From JAAOIF01 sp965206195 (GTDB taxonomy: Bacteria; Pseudomonadota; Gammaproteobacteria; PS1; Pseudothioglobaceae): 64,000 nucleotides of DNA. The DNA lies in assembly GCA_965206195.1 (NCBI GenBank), contig CBDBIZ010000008.1, positions 7,984 through 71,983 on the forward strand, read 5' to 3'. Below, piece by piece: positions 8,689 to 17,997 of this stretch (positions are counted from its first letter, which is position 1; each line of letters opens with the position of its first letter). Position numbers and translations under genes: made by a program. Under the pieces are notes generated by a model. That model saw only the letters and a program-made list of their open reading frames with translations, was not told the origin of the DNA and did not search any database.

Positions 8689-8748
8689 ATATAACACGGT
8701 GTATAATGCATACCCTTCGGGATACGCCCCATACACAGAACGTTATAT
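8689..8748 (+). other. attC-like site, type d (60 nt)
   Basis: ATATAAC...GTTATAT. Arms GTGTAT/ATACAC and GCATACCC-TTC-GGGATACGC form a compact hairpin. It closely resembles the site at 44663. Confidence 0.85.
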
Positions 8749-8765
8749 GGTATTAAAAAAACAGA

Positions 8766-10007
8766 ATGATAAAAACAAACTTTACTGTTCTATTCATATT
8801 ACTCATTCAAACAATATTTGGACAAAATAGAACTGACTATTTATCTAATAATAGTATTGATTTAAGAAAAAATAGACCAGCAATAACTGAAAAAAAATTT
8901 AATATTATTGGTTTTGGAGCATTACACGGAAGTGCTAAAACCTATGACGCAGAATTAAATTTAGTAAGTTCATTGGTAGAAAAAAATATTTTTGATTATT
9001 ATATAATCGAAACCAATTATAGTCAAGCATACTATTTTCAAGAATACCTTAAAACAGGGGATGAAAAATTATTACAAGAACTAACCCTTTCTTTTCAAAC
9101 TATGGTTTCTCAAGAAGGAACAATCGAAACTTTTAATCATTGGAAAAATATTCGAGAATTAAGCCTAAGACATCCGAATATACCAATTAAAATTATAGGC
9201 TGTGATGTAATAAACGAATACCGTTTTCCAATTAAACATATTTTGCATTTAACAACAGGTAATAGTATTTGGAATGAACGAGAAAAACTAGAAAAAGTAA
9301 GCCTTGAAGAAAATTTAAACTTGTCAATATGGAACAAAGAAATAAATTCAATAGTTAAATCTTTCGTTCAAGATTATTTGACAAACAAGGAGGAATACAA
9401 AGAACTAATTACTGACATTGAAATTTTTGATCATATTATTAGCAATATCAATCACAATTTTGAAGACAAAAGAGAAAGAGAAAAAATCATCTTTGAAAAC
9501 TATATGTTTTTACATAAAAAGTTAAACCTATCTGATAAAAAACAATTTGCAAAATACGGTTATTTTCATATTCAAAAAGAACGTGAAGGAAATTACCCAT
9601 CATTTTTTACTCGGCTAATAGAAAATAAAGTTTACGAAAGAAATAACGTAATAACGATAATGGGTTATCTAACAAAAAGCAAAGTCCTTTGGGACAAAAA
9701 ATATGATAAAAAAGGAGATTACAAAACCTATACAACTAAATCAGGTTATGGTATTGCGGACTATTGGAAAGAGTACTTTAAAGGAATTAAATATCTAAAA
9801 AAGTCAAGTCTTTCTGATTTAACTATGTTTAAACTAAATGGAGAAAACTCACCTTATTTACTTGGGACAGATTTAGTAGAGATTAAAATGTTTCTCAAAG
9901 ATTACAACACAACTAAACTAGAAGGTAAAAACACTTTGCAGTTCGTAGATTACGCTATATTGATTAGCAACTCTAAAGAACAAGTGCCAATCGAAGAAAT
10001 GAAATAA
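8766..10007 (+). CDS. Erythromycin-esterase-like secreted protein, copy 2
   Basis: Same 413-residue protein as at 7440 with the signal peptide and the GALHGS motif intact. It differs at two positions (SLEENLNL for SLQENLDL). The unit is 1397 bp and carries a type e attC, exactly like the next copy, so copies 2 and 3 form a tandem cassette repeat. Function as for copy 1. Confidence 0.8.
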   Translation: MIKTNFTVLFILLIQTIFGQNRTDYLSNNSIDLRKNRPAITEKKFNIIGFGALHGSAKTYDAELNLVSSLVEKNIFDYYIIETNYSQAYYFQEYLKTGDEKLLQELTLSFQTMVSQEGTIETFNHWKNIRELSLRHPNIPIKIIGCDVINEYRFPIKHILHLTTGNSIWNEREKLEKVSLEENLNLSIWNKEINSIVKSFVQDYLTNKEEYKELITDIEIFDHIISNINHNFEDKREREKIIFENYMFLHKKLNLSDKKQFAKYGYFHIQKEREGNYPSFFTRLIENKVYERNNVITIMGYLTKSKVLWDKKYDKKGDYKTYTTKSGYGIADYWKEYFKGIKYLKKSSLSDLTMFKLNGENSPYLLGTDLVEIKMFLKDYNTTKLEGKNTLQFVDYAILISNSKEQVPIEEMK

Positions 10008-10014
10008 GAATGCC

Positions 10015-10145
10015 ATATAACAATGTATATAAAAAATAGGCGAAACAGTAATAGATTCAAGGATTTTGGCTCGCATCAATCTTTGTGCTTAACCGAAAGT
10101 TTAGCGCTTCATAATCGCCTACTTTTCATATACTTCCCGTTATAT
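10015..10145 (+). other. attC-like site, type e (131 nt)
   Basis: ATATAAC...GTTATAT. Arms ATGTATATAAAAAATAGGCG and CGCCTACTTTTCATATAC pair imperfectly. Confidence 0.85.
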
Positions 10146-10162
10146 GGTATTAAAAAAACAGA

Positions 10163-11404
10163 ATGATAAAAACAAACTTTACTGTTCTATTCATATTACT
10201 CATTCAAACAATATTTGGACAAAATAGAACTGACTATTTATCTAATAATAGTATTGATTTAAGAAAAAATAGACCAGCAATAACTGAAAAAAAATTTAAT
10301 ATTATTGGTTTTGGAGCATTACACGGAAGTGCTAAAACCTATGACGCAGAATTAAATTTAGTAAGTTCATTGGTAGAAAAAAATATTTTTGATTATTATA
10401 TAATCGAAACCAATTATAGTCAAGCATACTATTTTCAAGAATACCTTAAAACAGGGGATGAAAAATTATTACAAGAACTAACCCTTTCTTTTCAAACTAT
10501 GGTTTCTCAAGAAGGAACAATCGAAACTTTTAATCATTGGAAAAATATTCGAGAATTAAGCCTAAGACATCCGAATATACCAATTAAAATTATAGGCTGT
10601 GATGTAATAAACGAATACCGTTTTCCAATTAAACATATTTTGCATTTAACAACAGGTAATAGTATTTGGAATGAACGAGAAAAACTAGAAAAAGTAAGCC
10701 TTCAAGAAAATTTAGACTTGTCAATATGGAATAAAGAAATAAATTCAATAGTTAAATCTTTCGTTCAAGATTATTTGACAAACAAGGAGGAATACAAAGA
10801 ACTAATTACTGACATTGAAATTTTTGATCATATTATTAGCAATATCAATCACAATTTTGAAGACAAAAGAGAAAGAGAAAAAATCATCTTTGAAAACTAT
10901 ATGTTTTTACATAAAAAGTTAAACCTATCTGATAAAAAACAATTTGCAAAATACGGTTATTTTCATATTCAAAAAGAACGTGAAGGAAATTACCCATCAT
11001 TTTTTACTCGGCTAATAGAAAATAAAGTTTACGAAAGAAATAACGTAATAACGATAATGGGTTATCTAACAAAAAGCAAAGTCCTTTGGGACAAAAAATA
11101 TGATAAAAAAGGAGATTACAAAACCTATACAACTAAATCAGGTTATGGTATTGCGGACTATTGGAAAGAGTACTTTAAAGGAATTAAATATCTAAAAAAG
11201 TCAAGTCTTTCTGATTTAACTATGTTTAAACTAAATGGAGAAAACTCACCTTATTTACTTGGGACAGATTTAGTAGAGATTAAAATGTTTCTCAAAGATT
11301 ACAACACAACTAAACTAGAAGGTAAAAACACTTTGCAGTTCGTAGATTACGCTATATTGATTAGCAACTCTAAAGAACAAGTGCCAATCGAAGAAATGAA
11401 ATAA
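10163..11404 (+). CDS. Erythromycin-esterase-like secreted protein, copy 3
   Basis: 413 residues, identical to copy 1 over its whole length, yet linked to the type e attC of copy 2. The coding part and attC of these cassettes have therefore been reassorted. Signal peptide and predicted fold as described for copy 1. Confidence 0.8.
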   Translation: MIKTNFTVLFILLIQTIFGQNRTDYLSNNSIDLRKNRPAITEKKFNIIGFGALHGSAKTYDAELNLVSSLVEKNIFDYYIIETNYSQAYYFQEYLKTGDEKLLQELTLSFQTMVSQEGTIETFNHWKNIRELSLRHPNIPIKIIGCDVINEYRFPIKHILHLTTGNSIWNEREKLEKVSLQENLDLSIWNKEINSIVKSFVQDYLTNKEEYKELITDIEIFDHIISNINHNFEDKREREKIIFENYMFLHKKLNLSDKKQFAKYGYFHIQKEREGNYPSFFTRLIENKVYERNNVITIMGYLTKSKVLWDKKYDKKGDYKTYTTKSGYGIADYWKEYFKGIKYLKKSSLSDLTMFKLNGENSPYLLGTDLVEIKMFLKDYNTTKLEGKNTLQFVDYAILISNSKEQVPIEEMK

Positions 11405-11411
11405 GAATGCC

Positions 11412-11542
11412 ATATAACAATGTATATAAAAAATAGGCGAAACAGTAATAGATTCAAGGATTTTGGCTCGCATCAATCTTTGTGCTTAACCGAAAGTTTA
11501 GCGCTTCATAATCGCCTACTTTTCATATACTAACCGTTAGAT
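11412..11542 (+). other. attC-like site, type e (131 nt)
   Basis: ATATAAC...GTTAGAT. Nearly identical to 10015-10145 until its last bases, which come from the next cassette. Confidence 0.85.
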
Positions 11543-11573
11543 TTTATTAGTAACCTTTAAACAAAGTAATTAG

Positions 11574-13184
11574 ATGAAAAACCTAAAAACCAGTTTTCTA
11601 GCGATCTTGATGCTCTTGGCTACTTTTTCATGCCAAACAGATGAATTAATCTCACCTCGACTTCCAGAAATCAAAGTTGAGCAAGGAAGATTAAATTTTA
11701 CTTCGAAAGAAGATTTAAGCTCTTTCTTAAATCAATATGAAGACGTTGAATTTGAGGATGGATTGAAACCACAAATCAGAGAACTCGAACAAGTGGGATT
11801 CAAATCTCTTATGCCAACTTTCGAGGAAAGTGAACAATCTAAAATTGAAGAATATGTGAATTTTAGATTAAATGACTTGGCTAAACGAGGGATGATTGAC
11901 GAAAATGCCAGAACTTCTTATGACGATGACGACTTACCCGAAGTTGATATTGACGCCTCATTTGCAGATGAACTTGTTGCTGATCCAAATTTTGCATCAA
12001 TTCTAAATCAGAACAGAGAAGTTGTTGTGGACGGTACAGTCTACAGATATACTGATTATGGAGTTTTATTCACAAATGTTGAAGCTGCAGAAAGTATCGA
12101 CCTTGCTATCGATGAAATTAACTCAAACAGACTTATTCCTGCAACGAATGGCTCTCCATTATTAGTTTCTCATAATGTTTCTTTGCAAAATGAGCTAATC
12201 GAACCAATTCAAATAGATGATTGCTTTTTACATGCTGCTCGATGTGGTGGTGGAGGCGGATCCGGTGGCTCTGGTGGAAGATCCGGAGGAGGTTCAGGCG
12301 GCTCTGGAGGAGGTTCAACAGGACCAACACGAGACGAAATTCGTGACAACCTTAAAGTTTGTGAATACCGATCTAATGTATTGAATAAAATATTTGGACC
12401 TTCGGAAAAATGCATAGATAAATTCGAAAGTCGCAAAAGAGTTAAAATAAAAACATGGGCACAGAATTATGTTTTATTTGCCTCCACTGGGGTTAAAATC
12501 AAGAGCCAAAGTAGAAGACTAAGAATTTGGTGGGCTAACAAAATTGATGAGCTTGAATTAGGCTATGCCATTGCCTCATTCAAATACACCGGTATTGGAA
12601 CATGGCCAAGTTCTGGTGTGGTTAATCCTGTTGACTTTCATTACGAACTCAATGGATACATTGTGGATCAATATGGAAGATATGTATCAGGAACTACCCC
12701 TGCTCGTAACTTATTCACGAATTTTCCACTCCCTAATGACCAGCAATTAGTCAAAATATGGGTTTATAAACCAATTCAAGATGTTATCAAGAGCCTAACT
12801 GGCAACAGCGTCACGCATTTGGAATATTCAGGAAAGGATTTCAATAAGGCAGTCCGAAAATTGGTTGAAAATGCGGTAAAAGAACTCAAGAAGAAAGGTA
12901 AGAATATCAATGGTAAACCAGAAGCCGTTGTTATTTTCGATGATCCGGAATGGAACAATATGAACTTTGTTTACACTAACTGGAAATCAGTGAAAACCAA
13001 TGAAAATAAGATTAGTAAGATTTTCGATTGGAATACCGCCCAAATAGGAATCAAAACAGGAGGATCTGGTACGAATCCAACGTATGGGTCTCCAAAAAAA
13101 CCTAAAGATTTCAACATAGTTTGCTACGGTATGGGAAGAAGAGGTTCCACTTGGAGAGGTGGAAGGATAGTATTAACAGATTAA
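11574..13184 (+). CDS. Large lipoprotein with Gly/Ser linker, copy 2
   Basis: 536 residues, almost identical to 441-2051: same lipobox, Gly/Ser linker and C-terminal domain, with substitutions only near the C-terminus. Here the three-gene cassette is complete (11537-14560), which defines the intact unit. The cassette starts GTTAGATTTT and ends AAAATCTAAC. No known family is recognised. Confidence 0.75.
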   Translation: MKNLKTSFLAILMLLATFSCQTDELISPRLPEIKVEQGRLNFTSKEDLSSFLNQYEDVEFEDGLKPQIRELEQVGFKSLMPTFEESEQSKIEEYVNFRLNDLAKRGMIDENARTSYDDDDLPEVDIDASFADELVADPNFASILNQNREVVVDGTVYRYTDYGVLFTNVEAAESIDLAIDEINSNRLIPATNGSPLLVSHNVSLQNELIEPIQIDDCFLHAARCGGGGGSGGSGGRSGGGSGGSGGGSTGPTRDEIRDNLKVCEYRSNVLNKIFGPSEKCIDKFESRKRVKIKTWAQNYVLFASTGVKIKSQSRRLRIWWANKIDELELGYAIASFKYTGIGTWPSSGVVNPVDFHYELNGYIVDQYGRYVSGTTPARNLFTNFPLPNDQQLVKIWVYKPIQDVIKSLTGNSVTHLEYSGKDFNKAVRKLVENAVKELKKKGKNINGKPEAVVIFDDPEWNNMNFVYTNWKSVKTNENKISKIFDWNTAQIGIKTGGSGTNPTYGSPKKPKDFNIVCYGMGRRGSTWRGGRIVLTD

Positions 13185-13194
13185 TAAGTTTCAT

Positions 13195-13226
13195 CACTTG
13201 GTCGGTCTTTGTTAGCCGACCAAGTG
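13195..13226 (+). terminator. Hairpin between cassette genes 1 and 2 (copy 2)
   Basis: CACTTGGTCGG pairs with CCGACCAAGTG around a 10-nt loop, followed by ATTTAAGTTTTT. Same stem as 2062-2093 with altered loop bases. Confidence 0.55.
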
Positions 13227-13243
13227 ATTTAAGTTTTTCCAGT

Positions 13244-13813
13244 ATGACTAGAATATCAATAATACTTTCTTTGGCTGCTTATATGTTTGTCAGCAAAGCC
13301 TCAGGTCAGTCAAAAGAAAACTACTTTAAAATAGATGGCGGCTATTTATCAGGAATTGGCAATATCAATTATGATAATCAAGTTGAATTCGTTAATCAAA
13401 GTAAAGCTTTTAGACTAAGAATATCTTATGGCATTTTTGTTAATTCTAAAACTTCAGTAGGATTAGGCTTAGGGTTAGACGGATATCATAATCCACAACA
13501 CAATACTCTGCCAGTCTTCCTCGAAGTGAGAAGATTTATAAGTAGTGATGAGAACTCTCTATTCGCTTTTTTGAATTTAGGTACTGCTCTAAAAATCAGT
13601 CAGGAATTCGAGAAAGGATTTCATTTCTCATCCGGACTTGGATATATAATAAAAAGAAGAAAAATAAGTTTTCTTCCTGCGATTGGAATAAACATTCAAA
13701 ATATAGCTGATGGTAGGGCAATTTTAATAGACCCTTCAACAAATCAAGTTGAATTCATTAACTCTAAGATAACGCTGAGCAGTCTTTCATTTAATCTTGG
13801 AATTCAGTTTTGA
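13244..13813 (+). CDS. Outer-membrane beta-barrel-like protein, copy 2
   Basis: 189 residues from ATG 13244, with a Sec signal peptide followed by a Gly/aromatic strand-rich body ending in Phe. Same as 2111-2680. It overlaps the next gene by TTGA. It could anchor or protect against the large lipoprotein encoded upstream; that is inference from cassette linkage only. Confidence 0.7.
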   Translation: MTRISIILSLAAYMFVSKASGQSKENYFKIDGGYLSGIGNINYDNQVEFVNQSKAFRLRISYGIFVNSKTSVGLGLGLDGYHNPQHNTLPVFLEVRRFISSDENSLFAFLNLGTALKISQEFEKGFHFSSGLGYIIKRRKISFLPAIGINIQNIADGRAILIDPSTNQVEFINSKITLSSLSFNLGIQF

Positions 13814-14445
13814 AGAAAACAAACCTTTTCCTTCTAGTACTTTTTACAGCATGTTCAAGTACCAAAATAATTAAGTATTCTGCTCTCCCTCAAATAGTTG
13901 TGGGAGAAGAAATTCTTATGATGGACATTAAAAATTTACCTGAAATCCAACAATACAATTTGTTTCAAACTGGCAGTAAAATTCTGTCTGAATCAAATAA
14001 ATTGAAATTTATTCCAGAACTTGAATATGATCTAGCAAATGAAGGCATTGGTAAAGAGCAATTTTACCGTAACTCTGTCCCCGACTCCATAATTTCCATT
14101 CTTGCAACTAAAACGAATAGCCGCTACATTTTATATGTTAAGAAGATTAGTTCGAAAAAAGGGGCGGCTTTTGGCTCTTACACTCCTCTAGAACTAGATA
14201 AGTATAACTCACATTATTATCAAGAAAGCGAAACAAATAGTGCCAGCCTACTTTTCAGAATAATCGATACAAAAGTTAATTTGACTGAAAGCAAATTTCA
14301 GATCAATACGAAGATTAATCCTTTGATCATCAATGAGAATAATGGAGAAACAAGAGTTAACCCAACCACAGAATTAACTGCGATCACAAAAGCCTTTGAA
14401 AAAGGAATGAAGCAATTAAAAAAGGGTGTAGTAAAGCAACGATAA
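13810..14445 (+). CDS. Small lipoprotein, intact copy
   Basis: A 211-residue lipoprotein with a TTG start overlapping the previous stop, and lipobox FTACS. The mature domain is mixed alpha/beta and ends in a Lys-rich tail. No family is recognised. It is the third gene of the cassette and ends just before the attC. The truncated copy at 2677 was cut by IS3 copy A. Confidence 0.75.
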   Translation: MKKTNLFLLVLFTACSSTKIIKYSALPQIVVGEEILMMDIKNLPEIQQYNLFQTGSKILSESNKLKFIPELEYDLANEGIGKEQFYRNSVPDSIISILATKTNSRYILYVKKISSKKGAAFGSYTPLELDKYNSHYYQESETNSASLLFRIIDTKVNLTESKFQINTKINPLIINENNGETRVNPTTELTAITKAFEKGMKQLKKGVVKQR

Positions 14446-14449
14446 CAAA

Positions 14450-14566
14450 ATCTAACAGACACTAAAATGAATATGCGAACTGAGTTATCTGATAGGACTA
14501 TGCAAACTGGAAACTTCAGTGCTTCTAGCAACTGGGGTGCATACTCATTTTAGCTGGACGTTATGG
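14450..14566 (+). other. attC-like site, type a (117 nt)
   Basis: ATCTAAC...GTTATGG, with ACTAAAATGAATATGCG pairing with TGCATACTCATTTTAG. ATCTAAC is complementary to the cassette's own start GTTAGAT at 11536. Confidence 0.88.
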
Positions 14567-14811
14567 GCAATTTGAGTTAATCTAATATTCACGTTCGGAG
14601 TGTTTTTCGTACTTCGGCAACCTGATTAGCAGGAAAATAAGAAAAAGGAAAATCAAATAATTCATTTGTCTGTAACGGGAGAAAGCCAATGGGATGGGTT
14701 TTTCTTTGGTGGGCGTGTTGCCTGTGTCTGACGCTCCTTAATTCATCAGATGCGTAAATCATCTAAAAATTTAAAAAGATGAACAATTTATTAATGATGT
14801 GTCCGCTTAAG
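14567..14811 (+). other. Long leader of the bacteriocin-like cassette, no gene seen
   Basis: This 245-nt stretch, followed by a MITE, precedes the first gene. I see no ORF or known RNA family. It is repeated without obvious change at 18483-18727 and 20266-20510. A promoter is expected here but no clear TAnnTTTG box with spacing is convincing. Confidence 0.5.
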
Positions 14812-14985
14812 TTTAACCCGGAATTGTCATTAGAAAATCTATTACGTCCATAAATCACTTCAAAACAGACACTTAACATAGACTTGCCGAATCACCATAG
14901 CGGTGCTATGCCTCTCGACATAAGTGCCTGTTTTATTGTGCTTTATGTCCTCATGACGATTCCTAATGACAAATCCGGGTTTAAA
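14812..14985 (-). repeat. MITE-like repeat, copy 1
   Basis: 174 bp flanked by TTTAA on both sides, with inverted ends CCCGGAATTGTCATTAG and CCTAATGACAAATCCGGG. The centre contains a CATAGCGGTGCTATG hairpin. It has no transposase. It lies just before the signal sequence of the lipoprotein gene at 15001 and extends that reading frame upstream. Confidence 0.88.
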
Positions 14986-15000
14986 ATAAGTAGCATTCGA

Positions 15001-15243
15001 GTGATACGGTTTTTATTGGTTCTAGCTGTCCTCTTTTCTTCTCAATCTTGTAAACAAGATAATGAGGTAGAAGACAATTTATTGAATCCAAATGACTTAC
15101 AAATGCTGGGAAGGGCGATGAAATCATTTGATTTTAAAAGGCCCGTTACGAGAAATAATTTTGATGATTTTTTTGATAAGGAATTAGGAAAAAAATCCTC
15201 TAATGAAGTTTTGGATGACACTCTCTTCAATATCTGGTTTTAG
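15001..15243 (+). CDS. Bacteriocin-precursor N-terminal part (lipoprotein signal), copy 1
   Basis: Start GTG at 15001 is preferred over the upstream in-frame starts, because the upstream 39 codons are MITE sequence. The product begins MIRFLLVLAVLFSSQSC, a lipoprotein signal. An acidic stretch follows, and the frame stops at 15243, overlapping the next frame by 41 nt. The next frame (15203-15790) lacks a signal peptide, so the two probably formed one precursor split by a frameshift, or are joined by programmed frameshifting. The three copies appear identical here. Confidence 0.6.
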   Translation: MIRFLLVLAVLFSSQSCKQDNEVEDNLLNPNDLQMLGRAMKSFDFKRPVTRNNFDDFFDKELGKKSSNEVLDDTLFNIWF

Positions 15244-15790
15244 TTTTTTATCTAACGACATTAGATATTCACAAGCTAGGGTAAACATGAGTCAACTTTT
15301 TGATAATGCGAATTTATCAGAAGAAGCATCTGAGTATGCAGAACGTATTCAGGCTCTTTTTGATGATTCAGAATATGCTCGCATTGATTTTTATAACGAG
15401 ACAGTTGATAAACTTGAAATTATTCAAAATGAAATTGAATCAGAGCAGAATATGTTGAATGAATCAGAGAAACAATCTTTGATAATATCATGCGAATTGC
15501 TTTCCGTCAACCTCAATGATTTACTTACAATGTCTGAGCAGTTATTTGAGGAAAGTGACTCCGCAGGTAGATGCAGGTGGTTATGCAGAGCTTGGCGTAA
15601 AGTAAGGTCCGTTGTTGTTGGGGTAGTCGTAGGTACAGTTGTCGGAATAACTCAAGGTAGTGGTGTTATAGGTGGCATAATTGGTGGCGTTTCGTTTGCA
15701 GCTGATGCATTCATTAACGATAGGTGCTACGGTGCATTTCAATGTGGGAGTTGGACTCAGCACTGTGTAACTGGGGCATGTCTATATTAA
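15203..15790 (+). CDS. Bacteriocin-like precursor C-terminal part, copy 1
   Basis: 195 residues. A helical acidic region (about 30-125) is followed by a Cys/Arg patch (CRWLCRAWRKVR). A Gly/Val-rich hydrophobic segment (VVVGVVVGTVVG, then GVIGGIIGG) and a Cys-rich tail with four Cys (RCYGAFQCGSWTQHC...ACLY) follow. Long leader, hydrophobic Gly-rich core and disulfide-type tail resemble processed bacteriocin precursors, and parallel the SdpC proteins at 33311 and 44756. The exact family is not recognised. A small secreted protein follows 24 nt downstream and may be the immunity protein. Confidence 0.6.
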   Translation: MKFWMTLSSISGFSFLSNDIRYSQARVNMSQLFDNANLSEEASEYAERIQALFDDSEYARIDFYNETVDKLEIIQNEIESEQNMLNESEKQSLIISCELLSVNLNDLLTMSEQLFEESDSAGRCRWLCRAWRKVRSVVVGVVVGTVVGITQGSGVIGGIIGGVSFAADAFINDRCYGAFQCGSWTQHCVTGACLY

Positions 15791-15813
15791 CGAACATTTT
15801 AAACTAAAAAAAC

Positions 15814-16239
15814 ATGAAAAACGTAAAAAATCTGATACTTCTATTAATGCTCTTTGGCAGTTTTATGAGTTGGAGTAAAGGAAGATTACCGATTAGTGAA
15901 GAATATGAGCAAAGAGTAAAAATTGATGCTTTCTTATCAAAAAGATTCATAAAAAATTACAAGAATGAATCTAAGATTCCTTTTGCTACATACGTTAATC
16001 AAAAGGTGATAATAACAGTTAGTGATAATGATCTGAAAATTGAATCGAAAAAGGGGTATTTGAATTTCATAATTAAATATGATGACATACTCTCGGTTAA
16101 AAGAACAAATGCACTACTCATTTTTCCTAATCTAATTACCTTGAAGACTAAACGTGGAGAAAAGCTTGTCTTTTTTACTTATAAGCGTCGAGAATTAATC
16201 GATAAGATACGAGCCAAATTAAAAGTAGAAAGCCCATAA
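15814..16239 (+). CDS. Secreted or anchored PH/GRAM-like protein, possible immunity, copy 1
   Basis: 141 residues with an N-terminal hydrophobic signal (KNLILLLMLFGSFMSW). A C-terminal half (IKYDDILSVKRTN...FPNLITLKTKRGEKLVFFTYKRRELIDKI) has the strand-helix rhythm of bacterial PH or GRAM domains. It lies 24 nt after the bacteriocin-like gene in all three cassette copies, and its stop lies inside the attC. An immunity role is inferred from linkage only. Confidence 0.6.
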   Translation: MKNVKNLILLLMLFGSFMSWSKGRLPISEEYEQRVKIDAFLSKRFIKNYKNESKIPFATYVNQKVIITVSDNDLKIESKKGYLNFIIKYDDILSVKRTNALLIFPNLITLKTKRGEKLVFFTYKRRELIDKIRAKLKVESP

Positions 16240-16349
16240 CAGTAGATAAAAATGAATGCGCCTGCTTTTTCATAGAGAGTAAGAAGTAAAACAGAACTTC
16301 ATAGCTTTTAGAGAGTGTGGGCGCACTCATTTTATCAAAGCCGTTAGTG
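16234..16349 (+). other. attC-like site, type b (116 nt)
   Basis: CCATAAC...GTTAGTG. Arms GATAAAAATGAATGCGCC and GGCGCACTCATTTTATC pair with an extra unpaired base. CCCATAAC matches the cassette start GTTATGGG at 14560. Confidence 0.88.
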
Positions 16350-16395
16350 AAAATGTAGGAAGTACCTACGAGTATTAAATTAAACCAAAAAACAA

Positions 16396-17997
16396 ATGAA
16401 ACACTTACGGCTAATTGTAATGGCAGCAGTAATTCTAGGAATTACATGGTCTTGCCAAACAGATGAAAACTTAGAACTGAGTTCTGGTGAGCAATTCCTT
16501 TCCATCGAAGATATGGAAGGAATGACCAAGCTTGGTCAACAGCTTGAAAACCCCTACTCAGTTGAAAACATGAAGAAGGCGCTAGAAAGCCTCAAGGCTT
16601 CTAATCCTAATGGACGAACAAGCGGAGAAATAGAAATCACTACCACTCATTTTTATATCAAGTTCAAGCCAAAAAATGAAGATGAACTGGACATCCTTCA
16701 AAAGGATTCAACCCTAATCCTCTACACGTATCCTCTGGATTATGAAATTGAAGAAGCAGGAGATTTTTATCATGATCCTACAATTCCTATCGACCAACCA
16801 ACCTATCAATACTGTGCAGTAGAAGTAGATAAAGAACTTCCTGAAGGAGTAGAATATGAGCTTCTGGCAGAGCTTTTTATACCTGATGAAGATGAAGAAG
16901 ACGATGAATCAGTTATCAATGGCCGTATTGTCTCCTTTGATCTAATTGAAGCATTAGTAGATAAATCTCTCCGTCTTACCAATAATTGGGAAGAGCCTTT
17001 GGCACATGACGAGAGTATTGACCATGAACATACCAGTTTACCTAACGCTAGAGGCAGAAGATGTCGATGGAGACCAGCTGGAACGATTAGGGTTTGGGAT
17101 GATAACCTAAATCGGTTTGAAGGTGTGGAAGGGGTAGAAGTAAGAGCTAGGAGGTGGTTCACAACTCATGAAGGCATAGCAAACTCTCAAGGGTATTATT
17201 CTTGTAATGGTAGATTCAGGAGAGATGCTAACTATAGCATCAAATGGGAAAGGTATCAATTTCTAATAAGGGATAAGTGGTTATCTGCTGCAAAATACGA
17301 TGGCCCAAAAAAGAGAGGGAATTGGGATTTAAATATCAGAAATGGATCGCAAGGGTATTATGCAATGATTTTTCTTGCCGCTCATCACTATTACTATAAA
17401 AACATAAAGGGACTTAGGAGGCCTCCTCAAAATGGGACTTTCAAAACCCAAATGAAAATTAGAGCTTATCTCCAAAATCTTTATAACGGAAATGTATTGG
17501 GGAGACACAAGGAAGGAAGAAGATTTCTAGGCCTTGGGTCTCAAATAAAAATTTATACCTACACAAGGTCGGCAGAAGATACCTACAGCACTGTAATACA
17601 TGAACTAGCTCACGCTTCGCATTGGGATTTAAAAAGGAGTGACTTTGATGATTCCGAGAGTATTGTCAAAGAATCTTGGGCAGCAGGTGTTGAGTGGGAA
17701 TTGACCAGAATGAGGTATACTGATTATGACCGGGGATTTTTTGGTAATTATACAGGTGTTGTGATCGATATGATTGATTCACACCCTAATATTGACCCAA
17801 CAACAGGGCTTCCGGAGAATATAAATAGTGGATCAGAGATATTAACACAAGATAATGTTACTGGTTACACAATTCGTCAACTAGAAGATGCACTACAAGG
17901 GAAAAAATCATGGAACAGTTGGAGAGATAACATTAAAAACAGATATAACAATGGTACGAGAAACAATTTGGATGCGCTATTTACTCATTGGAATTAG
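16396..17997 (+). CDS. Lipoprotein zinc metallopeptidase (HELAH type)
   Basis: 533 residues. Lipobox Cys20 (GITWSCQ) is followed by the family signature LGQQLENPYSVENMKKALE (about 50-70) and an acidic domain. A carboxypeptidase-regulatory-like fold follows (VEGVEVRARRWFTT, about 235-290). The zinc site is VIHELAHASHW (first His about 402), with a downstream ESWAAGVEW as likely third ligand. The C-terminus contains YTIRQLEDALQ and ends NNLDALFTHWN. Related proteins at 36333, 41418, 48239, 52193 and 53354 share these blocks. It is probably an outer-surface peptidase with unknown substrate. The end overlaps the next gene by 26 nt. Confidence 0.8.
   Translation: MKHLRLIVMAAVILGITWSCQTDENLELSSGEQFLSIEDMEGMTKLGQQLENPYSVENMKKALESLKASNPNGRTSGEIEITTTHFYIKFKPKNEDELDILQKDSTLILYTYPLDYEIEEAGDFYHDPTIPIDQPTYQYCAVEVDKELPEGVEYELLAELFIPDEDEEDDESVINGRIVSFDLIEALVDKSLRLTNNWEEPLAHDESIDHEHTSLPNARGRRCRWRPAGTIRVWDDNLNRFEGVEGVEVRARRWFTTHEGIANSQGYYSCNGRFRRDANYSIKWERYQFLIRDKWLSAAKYDGPKKRGNWDLNIRNGSQGYYAMIFLAAHHYYYKNIKGLRRPPQNGTFKTQMKIRAYLQNLYNGNVLGRHKEGRRFLGLGSQIKIYTYTRSAEDTYSTVIHELAHASHWDLKRSDFDDSESIVKESWAAGVEWELTRMRYTDYDRGFFGNYTGVVIDMIDSHPNIDPTTGLPENINSGSEILTQDNVTGYTIRQLEDALQGKKSWNSWRDNIKNRYNNGTRNNLDALFTHWN

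Noticed and set aside
7440..11404. Macrolide-resistance function for the erythromycin-esterase-like proteins
   Set aside because: Only a fold-level similarity is visible; a secreted protein with unknown substrate cannot be called a resistance enzyme.
14884..15000. N-terminal extension of the bacteriocin-precursor frame
   Set aside because: These 39 codons are almost entirely MITE sequence; the lipoprotein signal starts at 15001, so the extension is probably not native.
15203..15790. Assignment of the Cys-tailed protein to the fulvocin C-related family
   Set aside because: The cysteine spacing does not convincingly match what I remember of fulvocin C; left as bacteriocin-like only.
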